Shown here in pieces: positions 1-12,465 of a stretch of 64,000 nt of DNA. The first letter of the stretch is position 1. Every line of letters starts with the position of its first letter. The translations under genes were made by a program, and so were the position numbers. The notes beneath the pieces were generated by a model. The model ran no database searches and was not told the DNA's origin. It worked only from the letters and a program-made list of their open reading frames with translations. Where the stretch lies: the NCBI GenBank assembly GCA_030762175.1, contig CM060846.1, positions 306,562,512 to 306,626,511 on the forward strand. Reading direction: 5' to 3'. Origin of the DNA: Metallyticus violacea (Eukaryota; Arthropoda; Insecta; Mantodea; Metallyticidae).

Positions 1-1435
1 ACATCTCATTATGTTCACAACTCAATTAAGTTATTTTTATTAGCTGAAACTTTGGAGGAAGTTTCAGTTAAAAATTTGTTTTCATTATAGTGTTGATAAA
101 CTTTTTAGCAAACCTATCAGCCATTTCATTACCTCCTAAGCCAACGTGGGTTGGTATCGCTGGAAATGTTGAAACCAATAAACTATCATGTAATATTTAT
201 TGTTGAATTAGAAATAAGTATGCACTTATATACTAGCTCTTTGGCAACAAATCAATGATACTGGCATAATATAAACAGTTGTAACCAACATAATTGTTGT
301 CTCTCACTAAATCATAAGAGTAATCTAAGTTACTGCCTAATCAAAATCATTGATCCAATGTGATCACCATTTCTCTAGTGTATTTCTTGCTGTTGATAAC
401 AACCATATGTCCCACTCCATCACCATTTCTCTTTCTTATCTGACTTATGCTGTAAAAGTATGTGCAATTTTTGTGCTAGGGGTACGAGACTGGCTTTCAA
501 TGTGTTCATATTTTCTCCTGTCTACTGCTATGCTTTCATGTAAATTTTTCAAGATTTTGCTAAGTTCTCCTGCTTTTTTCAAATATTTAGTGCACTTGGC
601 TGCTTTAACAATTTTTATTTTTAAAAGCAAGGATTAGGCTATAAATTTTGAAATTCCACTATTGCACATCCTGAGTAAGCTCATGTTGTAACTATTGATA
701 TCTCCACTTTATCTATCATAACCAATAACCTGTCTCCAGCTGATGATGAGAGCAAGGGCTCTTGAAACATGTTGTGCAGGAAACATTAGTTAGTGAAATA
801 CTGTGTTAAAATTTGCCAGTATTTTAACTTTTGATTATCCTACTGCTATTATATGTGAACAACATGATTTATGCACCATTCATTGCCTATGTACCATTAA
901 TACAATACCACATTACCATGCATTCATTTTCCTGCTGCTGTTTAATCACTATTTTAAAAAAAATACCATGAAGATGATGCTCCTAGGTTTGCTAGAGACG
1001 TTTCATCATGCATAGAGAACACTTTGAATTTTCTTATGTTAATCAACTTTGTTTTGTTCCATGGAAATAAATATATAGGTCAATATTATCATGACAATAG
1101 CTAATAATAATTTGTCTAGCTATAATTATTTTTCTAAGGTTATAAACAACAATAAATATATACAGATAAAAACAAAAAATTAATTAAAGCAAAATAGTGT
1201 ATCACTATTGTAAAATTATTATGCTTAATTGAATTATTATATTTCCTAATTTATTAAAAACCATAAATATCACTATTGTCTTTTGTGTGACTTGTTTTAA
1301 AAATGTACATACAAAATTGTTATTGTCAAATCTAATACATTTTAGTCATCAATGAAATAGCTCTTAGCACATTTCACTTTATCTAACAACAGAAAGTATT
1401 CAGGAAACATCAACAAACACTAAAAGCATGTGTTC
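1..1435. other. AT-rich sequence, no gene recognised
   Basis: Only short open frames with no recognisable protein similarity are present, and no repeat family seen elsewhere in the window was identified. Treated as non-coding spacer. Confidence 0.5.
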
Positions 1436-1439
1436 CGAT

Positions 1440-2330
1440 ATCTTGCTCAAATCACTACCTCCAGGAACTAGGCTGGAGTGTGCAAGTGCATGAAGATCAT
1501 TGTGAGTAATGGGTTTACATTCTTTGCCCTTGGATCTTGCAAAGTCTCAATGTTATGACACCAACCATTATAACTAAGCATGACCTACATGTGTTCAATG
1601 TAATTTAGGTCTGGACTGCATGAAGGCCAGTTTATCCCCTGACTTTATCAAAACATCAACTAATGTTTGGCCAGCATTATCATATATCCGTTTGAAGCTT
1701 TCTGTAATGAATGGAATAAAAATGACCTAAAGTTTAGTGAAAGTACCTTTGGGCACTGAATGGCCTGACTTCAATGATTAGGTCAGTAGGAACCTGAGAA
1801 TTGATGCCTTTCCATGTCATTGTGGAACCTCCTCCAAAAGGCACTGTTGAGGAGAAAAAAACTGGTGAATACCTCTCCCTTCTTCTTCTCCCCCAGACCC
1901 TTTCACATCCATCTGGAGACCTTAAGTTTATTGGTTTTCATCTGTGAAAATAGCTCTGCTCCCTTAACTTCAATGATTAGGTCAGTAGGAACCTGAGAAT
2001 TGATGCCTTCCCATGTCATTGTGGAACCTCCTCCAGAAGGCACTGTTGAGGAGAAGAAAACTGGTGAATACCGCTCCCTTCCTCTTCTTCTCCCCTAGAC
2101 CCTTTCACATCCACCTGGAGACCTTAAGTTGATTGACTTTCATCTGTGAAAATAGCTCTGCTCCATTGTTCTGGAGTTTAATGCTGATACTGCCTTGCAA
2201 AATGGAATTGCTTCTTGGTGTTCCCATGTGAGCTGCTGTAGGACATCTTGATTTCATATTGGCCTCCCCTAATTTTTGCCTAATTGTCATCTTGCTTGGA
2301 TCAGGAATCTATTATCCCTTGCACACGTAT
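1440..2330 (-). pseudogene. Tc1-like transposase relic
   Basis: Minus-strand translation in shifting frames resembles a Tc1-family transposase. Near 2290-2105 a stretch like the N-terminal part of the DDE domain begins TIRQKLGEANMKSR. Near 1640-1580 the stretch WPSCSPDLNYIEH matches the Tc1 block holding the last catalytic acidic residue. Stops and frameshifts break the frame, including a stop where Trp usually follows IEH, and an internal segment is duplicated (see 1770-2168). Terminal inverted repeats were not found. In the family this protein cuts and pastes the element at TA sites; this copy cannot encode an active enzyme. Assignment is by recalled motif similarity only. Confidence 0.72.
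1770..2168. repeat. Two-copy tandem duplication, period 199 bp
   Basis: The segment beginning TCAATGATTAGGTCAGT at 1771 recurs at 1970 and the following ~195 bp match with a few substitutions and small indels. It lies inside the Tc1-like relic, so it is a later local duplication of dead transposon sequence. Confidence 0.85.
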
Positions 2331-2845
2331 GCATTTTAGAGTCAGATCCAGGCCTTCTGTTGTTAGAACAGAGCTCTCAAAAACATTGAATGCTTTCATA
2401 TGATGTCCTAAGGAAATTTTCAATGTGATATAAACTTCTCTCATCGTTCACCAATGCAATGAGTTTAGTAACTTCACTACTAGCAAATGATTTCTTTTCA
2501 CAGAAACCCTTAGTAAAATGGGTAATGTTTGTATTGTCAACAAATGAATGTGAGTTGGAGTCTCTTTTGCAGGAAGCATACTATATTCTTAAAGCTTATA
2601 AAATGGAAGTGGTGACATAAAACTTTATATTTGCAACAATATGACTGCAATTTATTGAATAAATATTCATAATACATATAATTTGCATGAAAAATTAGTA
2701 AATAATGACTAAAATACTTTAAATTAATATTATATTATATTATAGTCAATTAAATGTACTTACGAAGTTGTTGACAATGGAGTGGTATATATATAAACAA
2801 TGTAATACAGTTTTTTTCACACTAACTCCATTCACTTACATAAAA

Positions 2846-2895
2846 ATCTGGACATATGTTTCGGGAGTGATGACTCCCATCTTCAGCCTGTAGAT
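2846..2895 (-). ncRNA. Hammerhead-ribozyme-like motif, PLE family A
   Basis: On the minus strand: core CTGAAGA (fits CTGANGA), stem II GGGAG/CTCCC with a 6-nt loop, GAAA, minimal stem III C-ATAT-G, then GTC cleavage triplet. Stem I can form as one C-G pair plus ATCT/AGAT, leaving a 4-nt ACAG bulge. Known PLE terminal repeats carry type I hammerheads; self-cleavage here is inferred. Confidence 0.72.
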
Positions 2896-3190
2896 AAACT
2901 GTTGTTATACGTGGCGGTTGGGTCTCGTGATGTTCTTGTGGCGGCATCTGTTGGTTCTATTAGGAATTTGCTGAGTTCATCCATTGGAGGGAAATTGAAA
3001 TTCATCAAATTATCCTTATTTTTTGTAATGAAAATGTTTTCCCAAGAGGAAAGTTCTATTGCATTATGAAGTTGTTTCAGTAGTTTTATCTCTAGTTTAA
3101 TTTCATGATTTTTATTCAAAAAGTGCGCTGCTATTGCTAATTTATCAATTTGTTTTAAGCGAATATTTCTAAAGTGTTCTTTAGAAAAGA
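2883..3190 (-). pseudogene. PLE GIY-YIG endonuclease C-terminal fragment
   Basis: Open for 78 codons from NKNHEIKLEIKLLKQLH, with further readable sequence upstream (KEHFRNI-like, LAIAAHF). This is the conserved C-terminal half of the PLE endonuclease: the His-bearing KEH and HFW/NHEI blocks and the W-E-x-I-F block. The GIY and YIG motifs themselves are absent because the copy is 5'-truncated. It runs into the hammerhead-bearing terminal repeat. It pairs with the inverted copy at 3192-3490. Confidence 0.8.
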
Positions 3191-3191
3191 A

Positions 3192-3490
3192 AAAAAAACC
3201 ACTTTAGAAATATTTGCTTAAAACAAATTGATAAATCAGCAATAGCAGCGCACTTTTGGAATAAAAATCATGAAATTAAACCAGAGATAAAACTACTGAA
3301 ACAACTTCATAATGCAATAGAACTTTCCCCTTGGGAAAACATTTTCATTACAAAAAATAAGGATAATTTGATGAATTTCATTTTCCCTCCAATGGATGAA
3401 CTCAGCAAATTCCTAATAGAACCAACAGATGCCGCCACAAGAACATCAAGAGACCCAACTGCCATGTATAACAACAGTTTATCTACAGGC
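3192..3490 (+). pseudogene. PLE GIY-YIG endonuclease fragment, inverted partner
   Basis: Plus-strand mirror of the 2883-3190 fragment, readable as AIAAHFWNKNHEIKPEIKLL and onward to the same C terminus and stop region, with a few substitutions. Truncated before the GIY-YIG core. Confidence 0.78.
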
Positions 3491-3530
3491 TGAAGATGGG
3501 AGTCATCACTCCCGAAACATATGTCCAGAT
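3481..3530 (+). ncRNA. Hammerhead-ribozyme-like motif, PLE family A
   Basis: Mirror copy of the 2846-2895 motif in the right arm: ATCT, ACAG bulge, CTGAAGA, GGGAG/CTCCC stem II, GAAAC, ATAT, GTC, CAGAT. All core positions are intact. Confidence 0.72.
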
Positions 3531-3595
3531 TTTTATGTAAGTGAATGGAGTTAGTGTGAAAAAAACTGTATTACATTGTTTATATTATATTATAG

Positions 3596-6500
3596 CTTTA
3601 TATTTCTTAGATGACCCATTTTATGTGCCTGTCAGTAGCATGCATTCAGTATTTTTAATGAATTTTATGAAAGTGCTCATTTGATGTTCTATTTTCCCAT
3701 TATCTTAGTTAATTAGAATATTAGACCTTAATCTTAGCTTGGGTCCTTTTAAGGTGCTTACTCTTTGTTGCAATTTGTGCGTCACATTATTTTTTATCCT
3801 GTATTTTCAATACATATATCCATTTCCATTGTCATATTTTCTAACTGTGTAGACTGAGTTCTCTTTTTCTGACTAAGCAGCTCTCTGAAGAGTCTGAGTC
3901 TGCACAAATTTCACATCAGCACATTGGTATGAATAATTAGTTATAAATGTTTTCCATGTGAAAGCACTGGTCATTCAATCATAATTTGTAACTTTAGTGC
4001 TACATCATTGCATATTAACGAACATATTAACACATTAACTAGCCAGCTAGTCTCACAAATTCCTCCTTAGATATGTTTGATATGCAATGAAAGTACATGT
4101 TTATGTAAACACTTTCTCACCCCATCTCAACATCAACACTTTCTAGGGTAGGAACTCTCCTCAGAAAGATGACACCATTCACTCAAACCAGAGTGCAGGA
4201 AAGCACAAATATGATTTAACACCTGGTAGTATTTATCAAAAGAAGTTATATTCATCATGTTCAAAAATAGCTTCCAATGCCATCTAGTGCAAACATTAGG
4301 GTGTGCCAGGTAATCATTGAAACTTCAAGGCTGTTTCCAGACAGAGAAGCATCCAAAGGTTTTGTGTTACTCACAATATTTTTCTGTTTTGTTTTCAGAG
4401 GTTAACATTTGGCAGCAATTCTAAAGGTAGAACACTAGGACTAGTGCCATGCTGTACACCTACTTCACTCTCCTCAATTCAACTGTTATATGTGGATAAC
4501 AACCAAACAGTAACACAAAAAACTTTACCTAACATGGTTGTAGATGCATGTGGCTGTATGTAATTAAACTGTAAGAACCCAGTGCTGTGGGCTTTTCTAA
4601 AACAGTATTTGTTTGTACCTGTCATAAACAGTGACATTTGATACTATGGCATAATGATGTATACCCAATACATGCTGTGCTGAACAACATGTATTGGTGG
4701 TGTAATTCCTGGTGTAACTCTGAGGATATTTACAATATATCAGTACCTAAAGTTAAATATTTTGATGACTGGAATAAGAGGTGACACCCACAAAATTAAA
4801 AAGATTCCAATGGCTAGAAATAAGTTTGGAAAAAGAGATATCTAGATATCTAGAAATAAACTTTTGGAAGTTTATTCAGGAAGTGTCTTTCAAATAATCA
4901 TTATTCACCTATAGTTGTTGGAGGTGAAAAAATGAATGTTTGTTCCTAATATTTTCCAGCAGAACTAAGAGATTTATGACAGTAGCCAATCTGTCTGTGA
5001 TGTCTTTCTGTAGGGCATCAAGGCTACAAAGTTGTATTATCTATGCTATTGTTCACTATGAACCATAAAGCAGTATCAAGGGCTACATACATTAATAAAA
5101 ATCATATCATCAAGCTTTCTATTACAAATAAAGTAAAAATATTAAGAGACTTGGACTTATGATTTACAGATATCAACAGTGCTTCATTTTATACTATATC
5201 TTTCCAGGAAAATGGGCTGGATCAGGGTAATGTGTTGTCCAAATATAATGATCATCATCACCCCCCCCCTTCAAATCTTGCTCTTGTTGATAATTGTGAA
5301 ATAGACATATCCTAAATAAACTTTCATTTGTTAAGTTGAAACACTTTCCAAAAATTAATGCTTCTGTTTATGTTCATCAAACAGCAATTTAAATGGTGAA
5401 CTTGGCTCCTGAATTAGGGCAGTATAACCCTAATTAGTTAGTGTCATCTCTGAGTAGGGTATCAGTATGTATTTTATTATGACTTTATCCTAATTTTAAT
5501 ACCAAGGAAGATTAATGGAGTAAAATAAACAACTGCTGTGTGAATAGTGCATATTCTATTTTATATTTGTATGAAATCACACTCTAAGCAATACTGAACG
5601 ATATGAAGGCTGTGGAAAAAGGCTTATTATTGCCTTACAACCATATGTAATATTAAACTCAAATGTTAATTTACAATTTCTCATAAAATGGGAAGAGTGC
5701 CGTACATTTTGATTACGTTTTAAGTTGCTGAAACTTCATTTTATGGCATGGGTATATGTTAAGCAAAATTATTTCTTAAGCATAGTACAGTGCTGGGCAA
5801 AATAATATGGACACTTCCAGTAAATTCATTTATATTCCTGTACTGAATATTTTGCAAAAGTGATATTGCATTTTTAGTAAAACATATAGAAATGTTAATT
5901 TTTTTAACTTGAGGTCTTTGTAGAAGAAAATTAATAAAATAGATGATTATTTGCATTGTGTAAATAATGCATTAAAATACCAATGTTTTTAAAATTAAAA
6001 ATATTTAGAAAAAGCGACTGGTTGCATTTGTGGCTATTCGTTCCCAGATCTAAATTCCCTTGCCATTCTAATAATTGTGCTTAAAACTTTGAAGTGAGAA
6101 AAGAAACTAAAAGAACCAGGGCACCATAGTTGCCTTTGCATTTTAAGTTAAATAACAAACAATGGCATACTCTAGAAAGGCCTAATAAACTTTTAAATTT
6201 GGCTCTAGAGCCCAGATGATGCCATGACCTTTTTGATATAGGTATCTTTCTTTGAGCTAGTGTAACATATAAAATCAAATTATTCTTAGCATTTGCAAAA
6301 TATTAACTATAATTTTTAAGGCATAGATATCTGTTGATAAATGTTATACTTTGTTGAGATAAATGGGCCAATAAAACTGTTTCAGATGAGATTAAATGGC
6401 CAATTGTTAGAATGTGCAAGAATTTGAAGCACAATTGTGCAAGTAGAATTGAACTGGGTATCTGCAAAACATTGCTGAGCTAACGTGACAATTTTGTAGA

Positions 6501-9200
6501 TTGGCAACATCAACATAACCTGAGGAAGGTCATTCCCAGATAGGACAATTGTTCATTTAAAGCTAGTCAGATGTTCTCATTGCTGCTTTAATAAAAAATA
6601 TATAAAGTAGCCTATGTCAGTAACATATTTTAAAGGTGTCAATGTGTAGACAGTAGGTACTATAGGTTAGCTGGAAGTGCACAGAGGAGAATTTGATAGA
6701 ATGATTCTTGAAATGCCATACCCAATGATTATTTTAAGTGCTTTAAAGTAATGAGCATATGTAAATAAATAGTTTTTAGGTGTGTTTGAATGTGTTGAGA
6801 CAGGGAGATTGATGAAACTCTGGCTGCCATACACATGTTTCCATTTCCAGTTCCCTTCTTAAATTCTGCATTAGTATATAGCAACTAAAATTTTTGCTTT
6901 TAATTCAGTTTTCTATAAAGCCAATCAAAATTGGAATGTTGCATGCATATTGTTGTCATTTAACTGTACTTATGCTTTGCTTAAGAGTGCAGTTCATATA
7001 ATATTAAACTGCAATAATAACTGTTTACTTTCATTACAAACTTCTGACTTCACTGCCACTTATGGTGGAAAACATAATTATGATCTGAAACTATGCTTAG
7101 CTATAACATACACTCCATGTCATGTACATGAAATTTCATCATGCCAGAAAAAACAGCTATTAATTGGTCCCTGAATATGGCTGTTACAAAATAATTATAT
7201 TAATTTATTTGTGACATATATTATTTATATATTTATTGGTATTTATTTAATTATCAATTACTAGCATTTATTATAAAACTAGTAAAACTTAGGATTATTA
7301 ATTTCCTAAAGTAGGTATGCAACAAAACCTAGTATCTATCTTCATTCAGATATTCATTTAAATATATATTAACTTTAAAACTTTAACTTAAAATGAATTA
7401 CATTAAATTAATATCTTAATTTTCTATCCATATTTACATATTAAATAAAATTTATGTATTAAGTTAACATTTTCTATGTAAAATATGAAAATAATAAGAA
7501 ACCCTACCTTCCAGCAATCAAATAGGTCTTTGGTTGTGTATACCTTCACCTTTTGAACAAATTACATTAATCAATGTGAGTTGAAACATATATATTTTAT
7601 TACTTTATATATATTTAAATTCTTTTTAAACTCATTTGTATTGTTTTTGGTGCAGTAAAAGATATTAATGATGCTAAAATAGTGAAGGCTATGGGTGCCA
7701 TACATATTTTTAAGATATTCATGATCAAAATATCATAAAAAGTGCTACATAAAAGTTCTTACAATGGCACAAACAACAACAACAATAATATCGATGATAA
7801 TAAAATAACAATAATATAGTTTTCAAACTGCTGCTAGGTTATACCAAACAAAAAAAAAGTTCAAAACATATAGGAATGAGAGAATATTAAAGAATAAACA
7901 GAAATTAATACATTTAACAGAACTTTGAACAACACATTAAACCAATACTAATCATTATGTAATGTTTACTGGAACTGCAAAGGAACGAAATCAAATATTA
8001 GTAATTTTTAACATTCTTGTGGTATATACTACATTAATGTGTTCAGTTGTTAACACTTCGTAAATACAATTTTTACTTAATTCTTGTGGTAGTTTGGAAT
8101 GGCACATTTAGTTTTATTGTAGTTAATTTAAAATTTATTTAATGATTATTTAATTTGTTTCAAAGAAATGTAGAATGAATTTGACTAATTAATGATAGTT
8201 TCACTGGCTGCCTAAAAGAATAAAGTAGGTTACTGTACTTTCTTTTATGGCTTTTAAAGCCATTAGATTTCTAAAACAAAAAAGTACTTTTTTTTTTTCA
8301 TAAGGTTATGACATACACAATATAGGTGAATTATTGATATAAACTTAATTAAAAAAGCTACATGTAAAAATAGTATCACCTAAAATAAAATTCTATGACC
8401 ACTATTATTAGTTTAAAGGATCAAAAACAGCAATAATTGCTATAGATACTTGCTTTTTCAGTATGTATGTTCTGCCTAAAGCAATATTGGGTAAAAAGCC
8501 TAGAATTAGTAACACAGTAAATTCATGTTTATTTGCAAATTATTGATGTTTCTAAAACCCTCAAATATAATCACTGCATTTATATATAGAACATATATGT
8601 ACCCAAATGAGTAGAATTGAAGCTAGGGGTTGTAATTGAAAAGAACAGCAGTTTATTGTCGTCCTGCATGAACACTTGAAATTCCTCATAGGATGTTATT
8701 TATTCATTGTTCTTATTACAGCTCATCAAGAATTCTGTCTCCTTATTTATTTACAAATTCATAATTCACTTTAATAATGATGCATTAAGACAAATGTCAT
8801 TGAAGTAGCTATTACTAAGTTATATGATTACAAAAATATGTGCAAACCAAATTATGAAAACATAAAGGAATAAAAAAACTCTGTAGAAAAAAAATGCTTT
8901 TTTTTTTTTTACCTACAATTAATTAGTTTGCTTGGTGCTTAATAATGCTTTCAGCAAATTGTAAACTACAAAAAAAAAAAAAAATAAATAAAATGTTGAT
9001 GGGTATAAAAATCTGCAAAATTAAGTTATATATATTTATTTATTTTAATAGTACTAAGTTCACAAATAGTTTTACAATATGGCTTGGTTCTAACTCGGGT
9101 TCTATACCAGACCAATATATGTAAAACATCCTGATAAAAATATTCTAATAGTTTACATACAAATTTTCACCATTTCACTAACTGTATTTTAACAATATTA
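3596..9200. other. AT-rich spacer, no gene recognised
   Basis: About 5.6 kb of AT-rich sequence with scattered stops in all frames, a short C run near 5262 and several A or T runs. No known domain, RNA gene or copy of the window's repeat families was recognised. Confidence 0.45.
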
Positions 9201-9204
9201 ACTG

Positions 9205-9262
9205 ATCCCCAGTCTTCCTCAGTTCATCAGTAGCTTCCTACTGGAATATCCAGAGGACTTTT
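9205..9262. repeat. Short dispersed repeat also at 33525-33585
   Basis: The stretch TCATCAGTAGCTTCCTACTG with CCAGAGGAC after it closely matches 33542-33575. The minus strand contains CTGATGA but no following GAAA core was found. It could be an eroded terminal repeat; identity unknown. Confidence 0.5.
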
Positions 9263-9690
9263 GACACAGTCCTTTCTAAATTCCACACCTATATTCCTCC
9301 TATTTGTATTGTTCTTAGACTACATTTAATATATCAATTATAATTTGGAATTCACCCCTAGCTTTTCCTGCAACCATAAACCTCTAAAATAAACAAAAGA
9401 AACACTATAACATAAACTAACACTTTATACAATTCAATAATCACCCAAATTAACAATCAATCCATTCTAATACTTTTGACACAGTCCTTTCTACATTCCA
9501 CACCTATATTCCTCCTATTTGTATTGTTCCTAGACTACATTTAATATATCAATTATAATTTGGAAATCACCCCTAGCTTTTCCTGCAACCATAAACCTCT
9601 AAAATAAACAAAAGAAACACTATAACATAATCTAAAACACTTTATACAATTCAATAATCACCCAAATTAACAATCAATCCATTCTAATTT
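9257..9690. repeat. Two-copy tandem duplication, period ~215 bp
   Basis: ACTTTTGACACAGTCCTTTC occurs at 9257 and 9472, and both units continue nearly identically to TCCATTCTAAT. High identity suggests a recent duplication of non-coding sequence. Confidence 0.9.
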
Positions 9691-9948
9691 ATTGAAACCC
9701 TGCCATAAGTATAAGAAGATAATATACTATTGACACTTTATGTTGCTACTTATTATCAAAATTTTTTTGTACATAAACTTATATTTTGTGCAGGAAATTT
9801 TAAATGACTGACATTTTCAAAGCACTATATTTGTAAAGTGCATATATTTTTGCTTCATACAGCATTATTCAGTAGAGATAAGTATTAAGGTTAAAATAAC
9901 ACCCTAAATAAATGTTTTTCAGATGCAACCCAGTTGACCATTTTATTA

Positions 9949-9949
<1 letters not shown>

Positions 9950-9982
<33 letters not shown>
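9950..9982. repeat. (TA)n microsatellite
   Basis: Uninterrupted TA dinucleotide run of about 32 bp. Confidence 0.95.
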
Positions 9983-9985
<3 letters not shown>

Positions 9986-11184
9986 GATTTCACACCTGTT
10001 CTTTTGTTCTGCAATTTCTGTCTAAGGAAAAATATTTATAGTAGGGCTTATCACCTTCTTAGAGAGAAGCAAGAAATTTTGCAAGACATCTGTTCTTGTA
10101 TGTTCTGACATACATGTATGTAGCTCCTAACTGTTGATTTGAAAGTTTAGAGAAAGTTGTTGAAGAAGGAAAATTAATTATCTCCAAAAATAACTAAAAT
10201 TTATACAACAATAGATACTCATAAAAGTTTTGTGAAATTACCTTTGAAAATTATGAATATTCTATATAATGCTTTCCAAACCTCAGAAATATTTTTTTAT
10301 TTTGACATCTGTGTTAATAATAGGTTTTTCAAGTTTAAATTTTAATCCTCAGCAAAGAATAAAGCAGGTCTATTACAGTGCTCTTTGCTACCAAACAAAA
10401 ATATAGTGGACATAAAGCAGGAGGAAGAATGCTTATATTCTTTTAAATAATACTTTGAAATGGTAAAAGAAGATAGACTTCTATATTAGATAATCTATAG
10501 GATGACAACAGGGAGATTAATATAAAATGAATTCTTGTTTATAACACAGTTATTAGCTATATTTTATTGCACTATTAGCTGTAGTTCTTGTAAGAGAGAA
10601 GGTAAAAGCAATAAAATATTTCCTTAAATCTCCATTATCACAAGAATTTCCCTTTTCAAATTAAATGATTTCTTTTTCTAAAAGGTACGAACTGTGCATT
10701 TGACAATGATCTAAAAGTGTTTTACAATAACTGTACTCAACTAGTACTTATTCAACAATCTACCATGACACATTCTTCCAATATTTTTAGTATGTCATTC
10801 TATGTAAAACAATATTTTTTGTTTATTGTGTAATGTTTCACTTATCCTACTAAAGTTTCATCTTGTTCTGAAGTCTACTGTAAGCAAATATTGTCACTAT
10901 TAAGATACTGAAATGTTAAATATTTAAAAAAATGTCAGCATTCATTGTTGATAATGTGTTCCCCAAGATCCCAGCTGAGTACTTGGCTGATATTTTGGGA
11001 AGCTGTTTTCTACATTGATAATTTGTAACCTAATGCAGCAAAGCCACAAAATGTAACATGCACATTAACTTTTTAACTTTTTAAATATACTTTTGAGCAA
11101 TTGTCAATATGATGTCAAATGATTCTTTATATTATGAATTATATTTGCATTTATTACTAATACAGCATATATTAACTGCAATAT

Positions 11185-11243
<59 letters not shown>
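11185..11243. repeat. (AAT)n microsatellite
   Basis: About 19 uninterrupted AAT triplets in non-coding sequence. Confidence 0.95.
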
Positions 11244-11245
<2 letters not shown>

Positions 11246-11451
11246 CAATACTAGCCAAAAACAAACAGATTAAAACGTTCATAAATAATAATATCATAAT
11301 TAGAGACTGTAAAGCTTTATAAGACTAGATGTTTTATAACAACCTGGTTATTCAGTTATTTTAAGCACACATTATTATATTTGTTAGAAAATGAAAAGTG
11401 ACGTCATTTTAATAACTTGTGGCTGCAAACATGCCCTCACTCCCATATTAA

Positions 11452-11590
11452 GGTATTTAATTTTTCACGCTAACTTAATTTACTTACATAACACTAGGAC
11501 ATGTTTCGGAAGCTAATTGCTTCCATCATCAATTGAAGCAATTAGCAATTGATTGACTACTTGAACTGGCGCCTGAATTCCAAGATGCTT
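11452..11590 (-). mobile_element. PLE terminal-repeat fragment
   Basis: Minus-strand fragment carrying a hammerhead-like fold and the typical PLE layout of GAAACATGTC followed by AAGTAAAT-type sequence and a run near CACGC. No coding part and no target-site duplication was found, so it is probably an old solo terminal repeat. Confidence 0.6.
11494..11540 (-). ncRNA. Decayed hammerhead-like motif
   Basis: Minus strand reads TTGATGA where CTGATGA is expected (C3 to T), then a perfect 6-bp stem II GGAAGC/GCTTCC, GAAA, C-AT-G and GTC. Loss of C3 should disable catalysis, so it is probably an inactive relic. Confidence 0.55.
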
Positions 11591-11635
11591 TTGTGGGATG
11601 AGTTGATGATATATAACATTAAATTATAAATTAGA

Positions 11636-11830
11636 AAAGGAATTTTTTGGAGGAAAGGAGCATTCAGAGCCTAACTTTAAGGTACCTTCATGTCATCTAC
11701 CAGGATGGGGACTAAGAAAACCCTGGAGAAGCTTCAGTCAGGGAGAACAGTTCTGGTAGGATACACATACAATATAGACATCTCATTCACGAGTTTGTGC
11801 CTTAGGGATTTTAATCACCCATGTTGTTAT
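11636..11830 (-). repeat. Diverged SINE-b fragment
   Basis: Shares the order of blocks with the SINE-b copies at 22306-22586 and 52848-53132: GGAGGAAAGGAGC, GGTACCT, GACTAAGAAAACC, CTTCAGTCAGGGAG, TTCACGAGT. Strongly diverged; the tRNA-like head is poorly preserved. Confidence 0.6.
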
Positions 11831-12143
11831 TAATCCCTAATACTTTTGGGTCTGAAGAAAGTTACTCTTACTGACATAGCGTTCCATAGGTTTTTGACTG
11901 AAGTAAATCTTGACTTTTGCTCAGCCATTCTAACAATTTAATTTTGTCTCTTCAAACCACTTAATTATTAGAGCTGATTTATGTCATAGTGCATTGTCTT
12001 GCTGATGCAGTAGGTTATTTATGAGTGGAAAACAAAACTTCAGGGTAAATAAATATATCCATTACATTTTTTATAAATCATAGAACTTCAGTGAAATCTC
12101 ATTTCAACTTTCTATACCCTTGGCTTTCCTTTGTTTGCACCAA

Positions 12144-12465
12144 TCTCTGTAGTTTTTTTTTTGATTGATTTATTTATGGATGCTCTTTAACATCTCAGGT
12201 CATCAGTGTCCCATTCAACTCAGGGTGTGAAACGGCCAACAAATTTTGCTCAGAGGCCTCTCTTTCAGGCTTGAGGTTCTTTTTTGTGCCATAAATGTAT
12301 GACACGGGACCCACGGCTTTACTTCCTTTCCAAAGGAAGCCATACTTACAATTTTTACGCCCGAAAAAATCCATCAGTCCTAGCCAGGTTCGAACCCGCA
12401 TTCTTGGGTGTAGGAGGCAAGTATGGTAACCACTACACCACCAGGACCAACTCTCTGTAGTTTTT
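12144..12465 (-). repeat. tRNA-derived SINE (SINE-a), full copy
   Basis: Oriented on the minus strand. The head (near 12451-12385) has an A-box-like TGGTGTAGTGGT and B-box-like GGGTTCGAACC, as in tRNA-derived SINEs transcribed by RNA polymerase III. The body includes TTTTTCGGGCGT and GAGGCCTCTGAGC-type blocks shared by all copies. The 14-mer TCTCTGTAGTTTTT flanks the insert at 12144-12157 and 12452-12465, a clean target-site duplication. It is not a tRNA gene: a long non-tRNA body follows the head. Confidence 0.88.

Larger units (their letters stand above)
2731..3595. mobile_element. Foldback Penelope-like element, copy A1
   Basis: A near-palindrome with arms of about 390 bp meeting near 3185-3192. 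Each arm encodes the C-terminal part of a PLE GIY-YIG endonuclease followed by a terminal repeat with a hammerhead-like motif. The 15-mer TATATTATATTATAG flanks the element at 2731-2745 and 3581-3595, a plausible target-site duplication, although it is low complexity. The left (minus-strand) copy has an extra ~48 bp tail (2746-2794) that the right arm lacks, so the minus-strand copy looks like the primary copy and the right arm like the truncated inverted one. No RT domain is present, so the copy is non-autonomous. Confidence 0.88.

Noticed and set aside
350..637. 95-codon frame near the left end
   Set aside because: Low-complexity hydrophobic translation of AT-rich DNA, with an antisense frame over the same bases.
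9257..9690. LTR pair of a short retrotransposon
   Set aside because: The two units are directly adjacent with no internal region, primer-binding site or TG...CA ends.
12380..12460. tRNA gene
   Set aside because: A and B boxes are present, but the flanks continue into the same ~290-bp body as five other copies with target-site duplications; this is a SINE head. The same holds for the other tRNA-like stretches.
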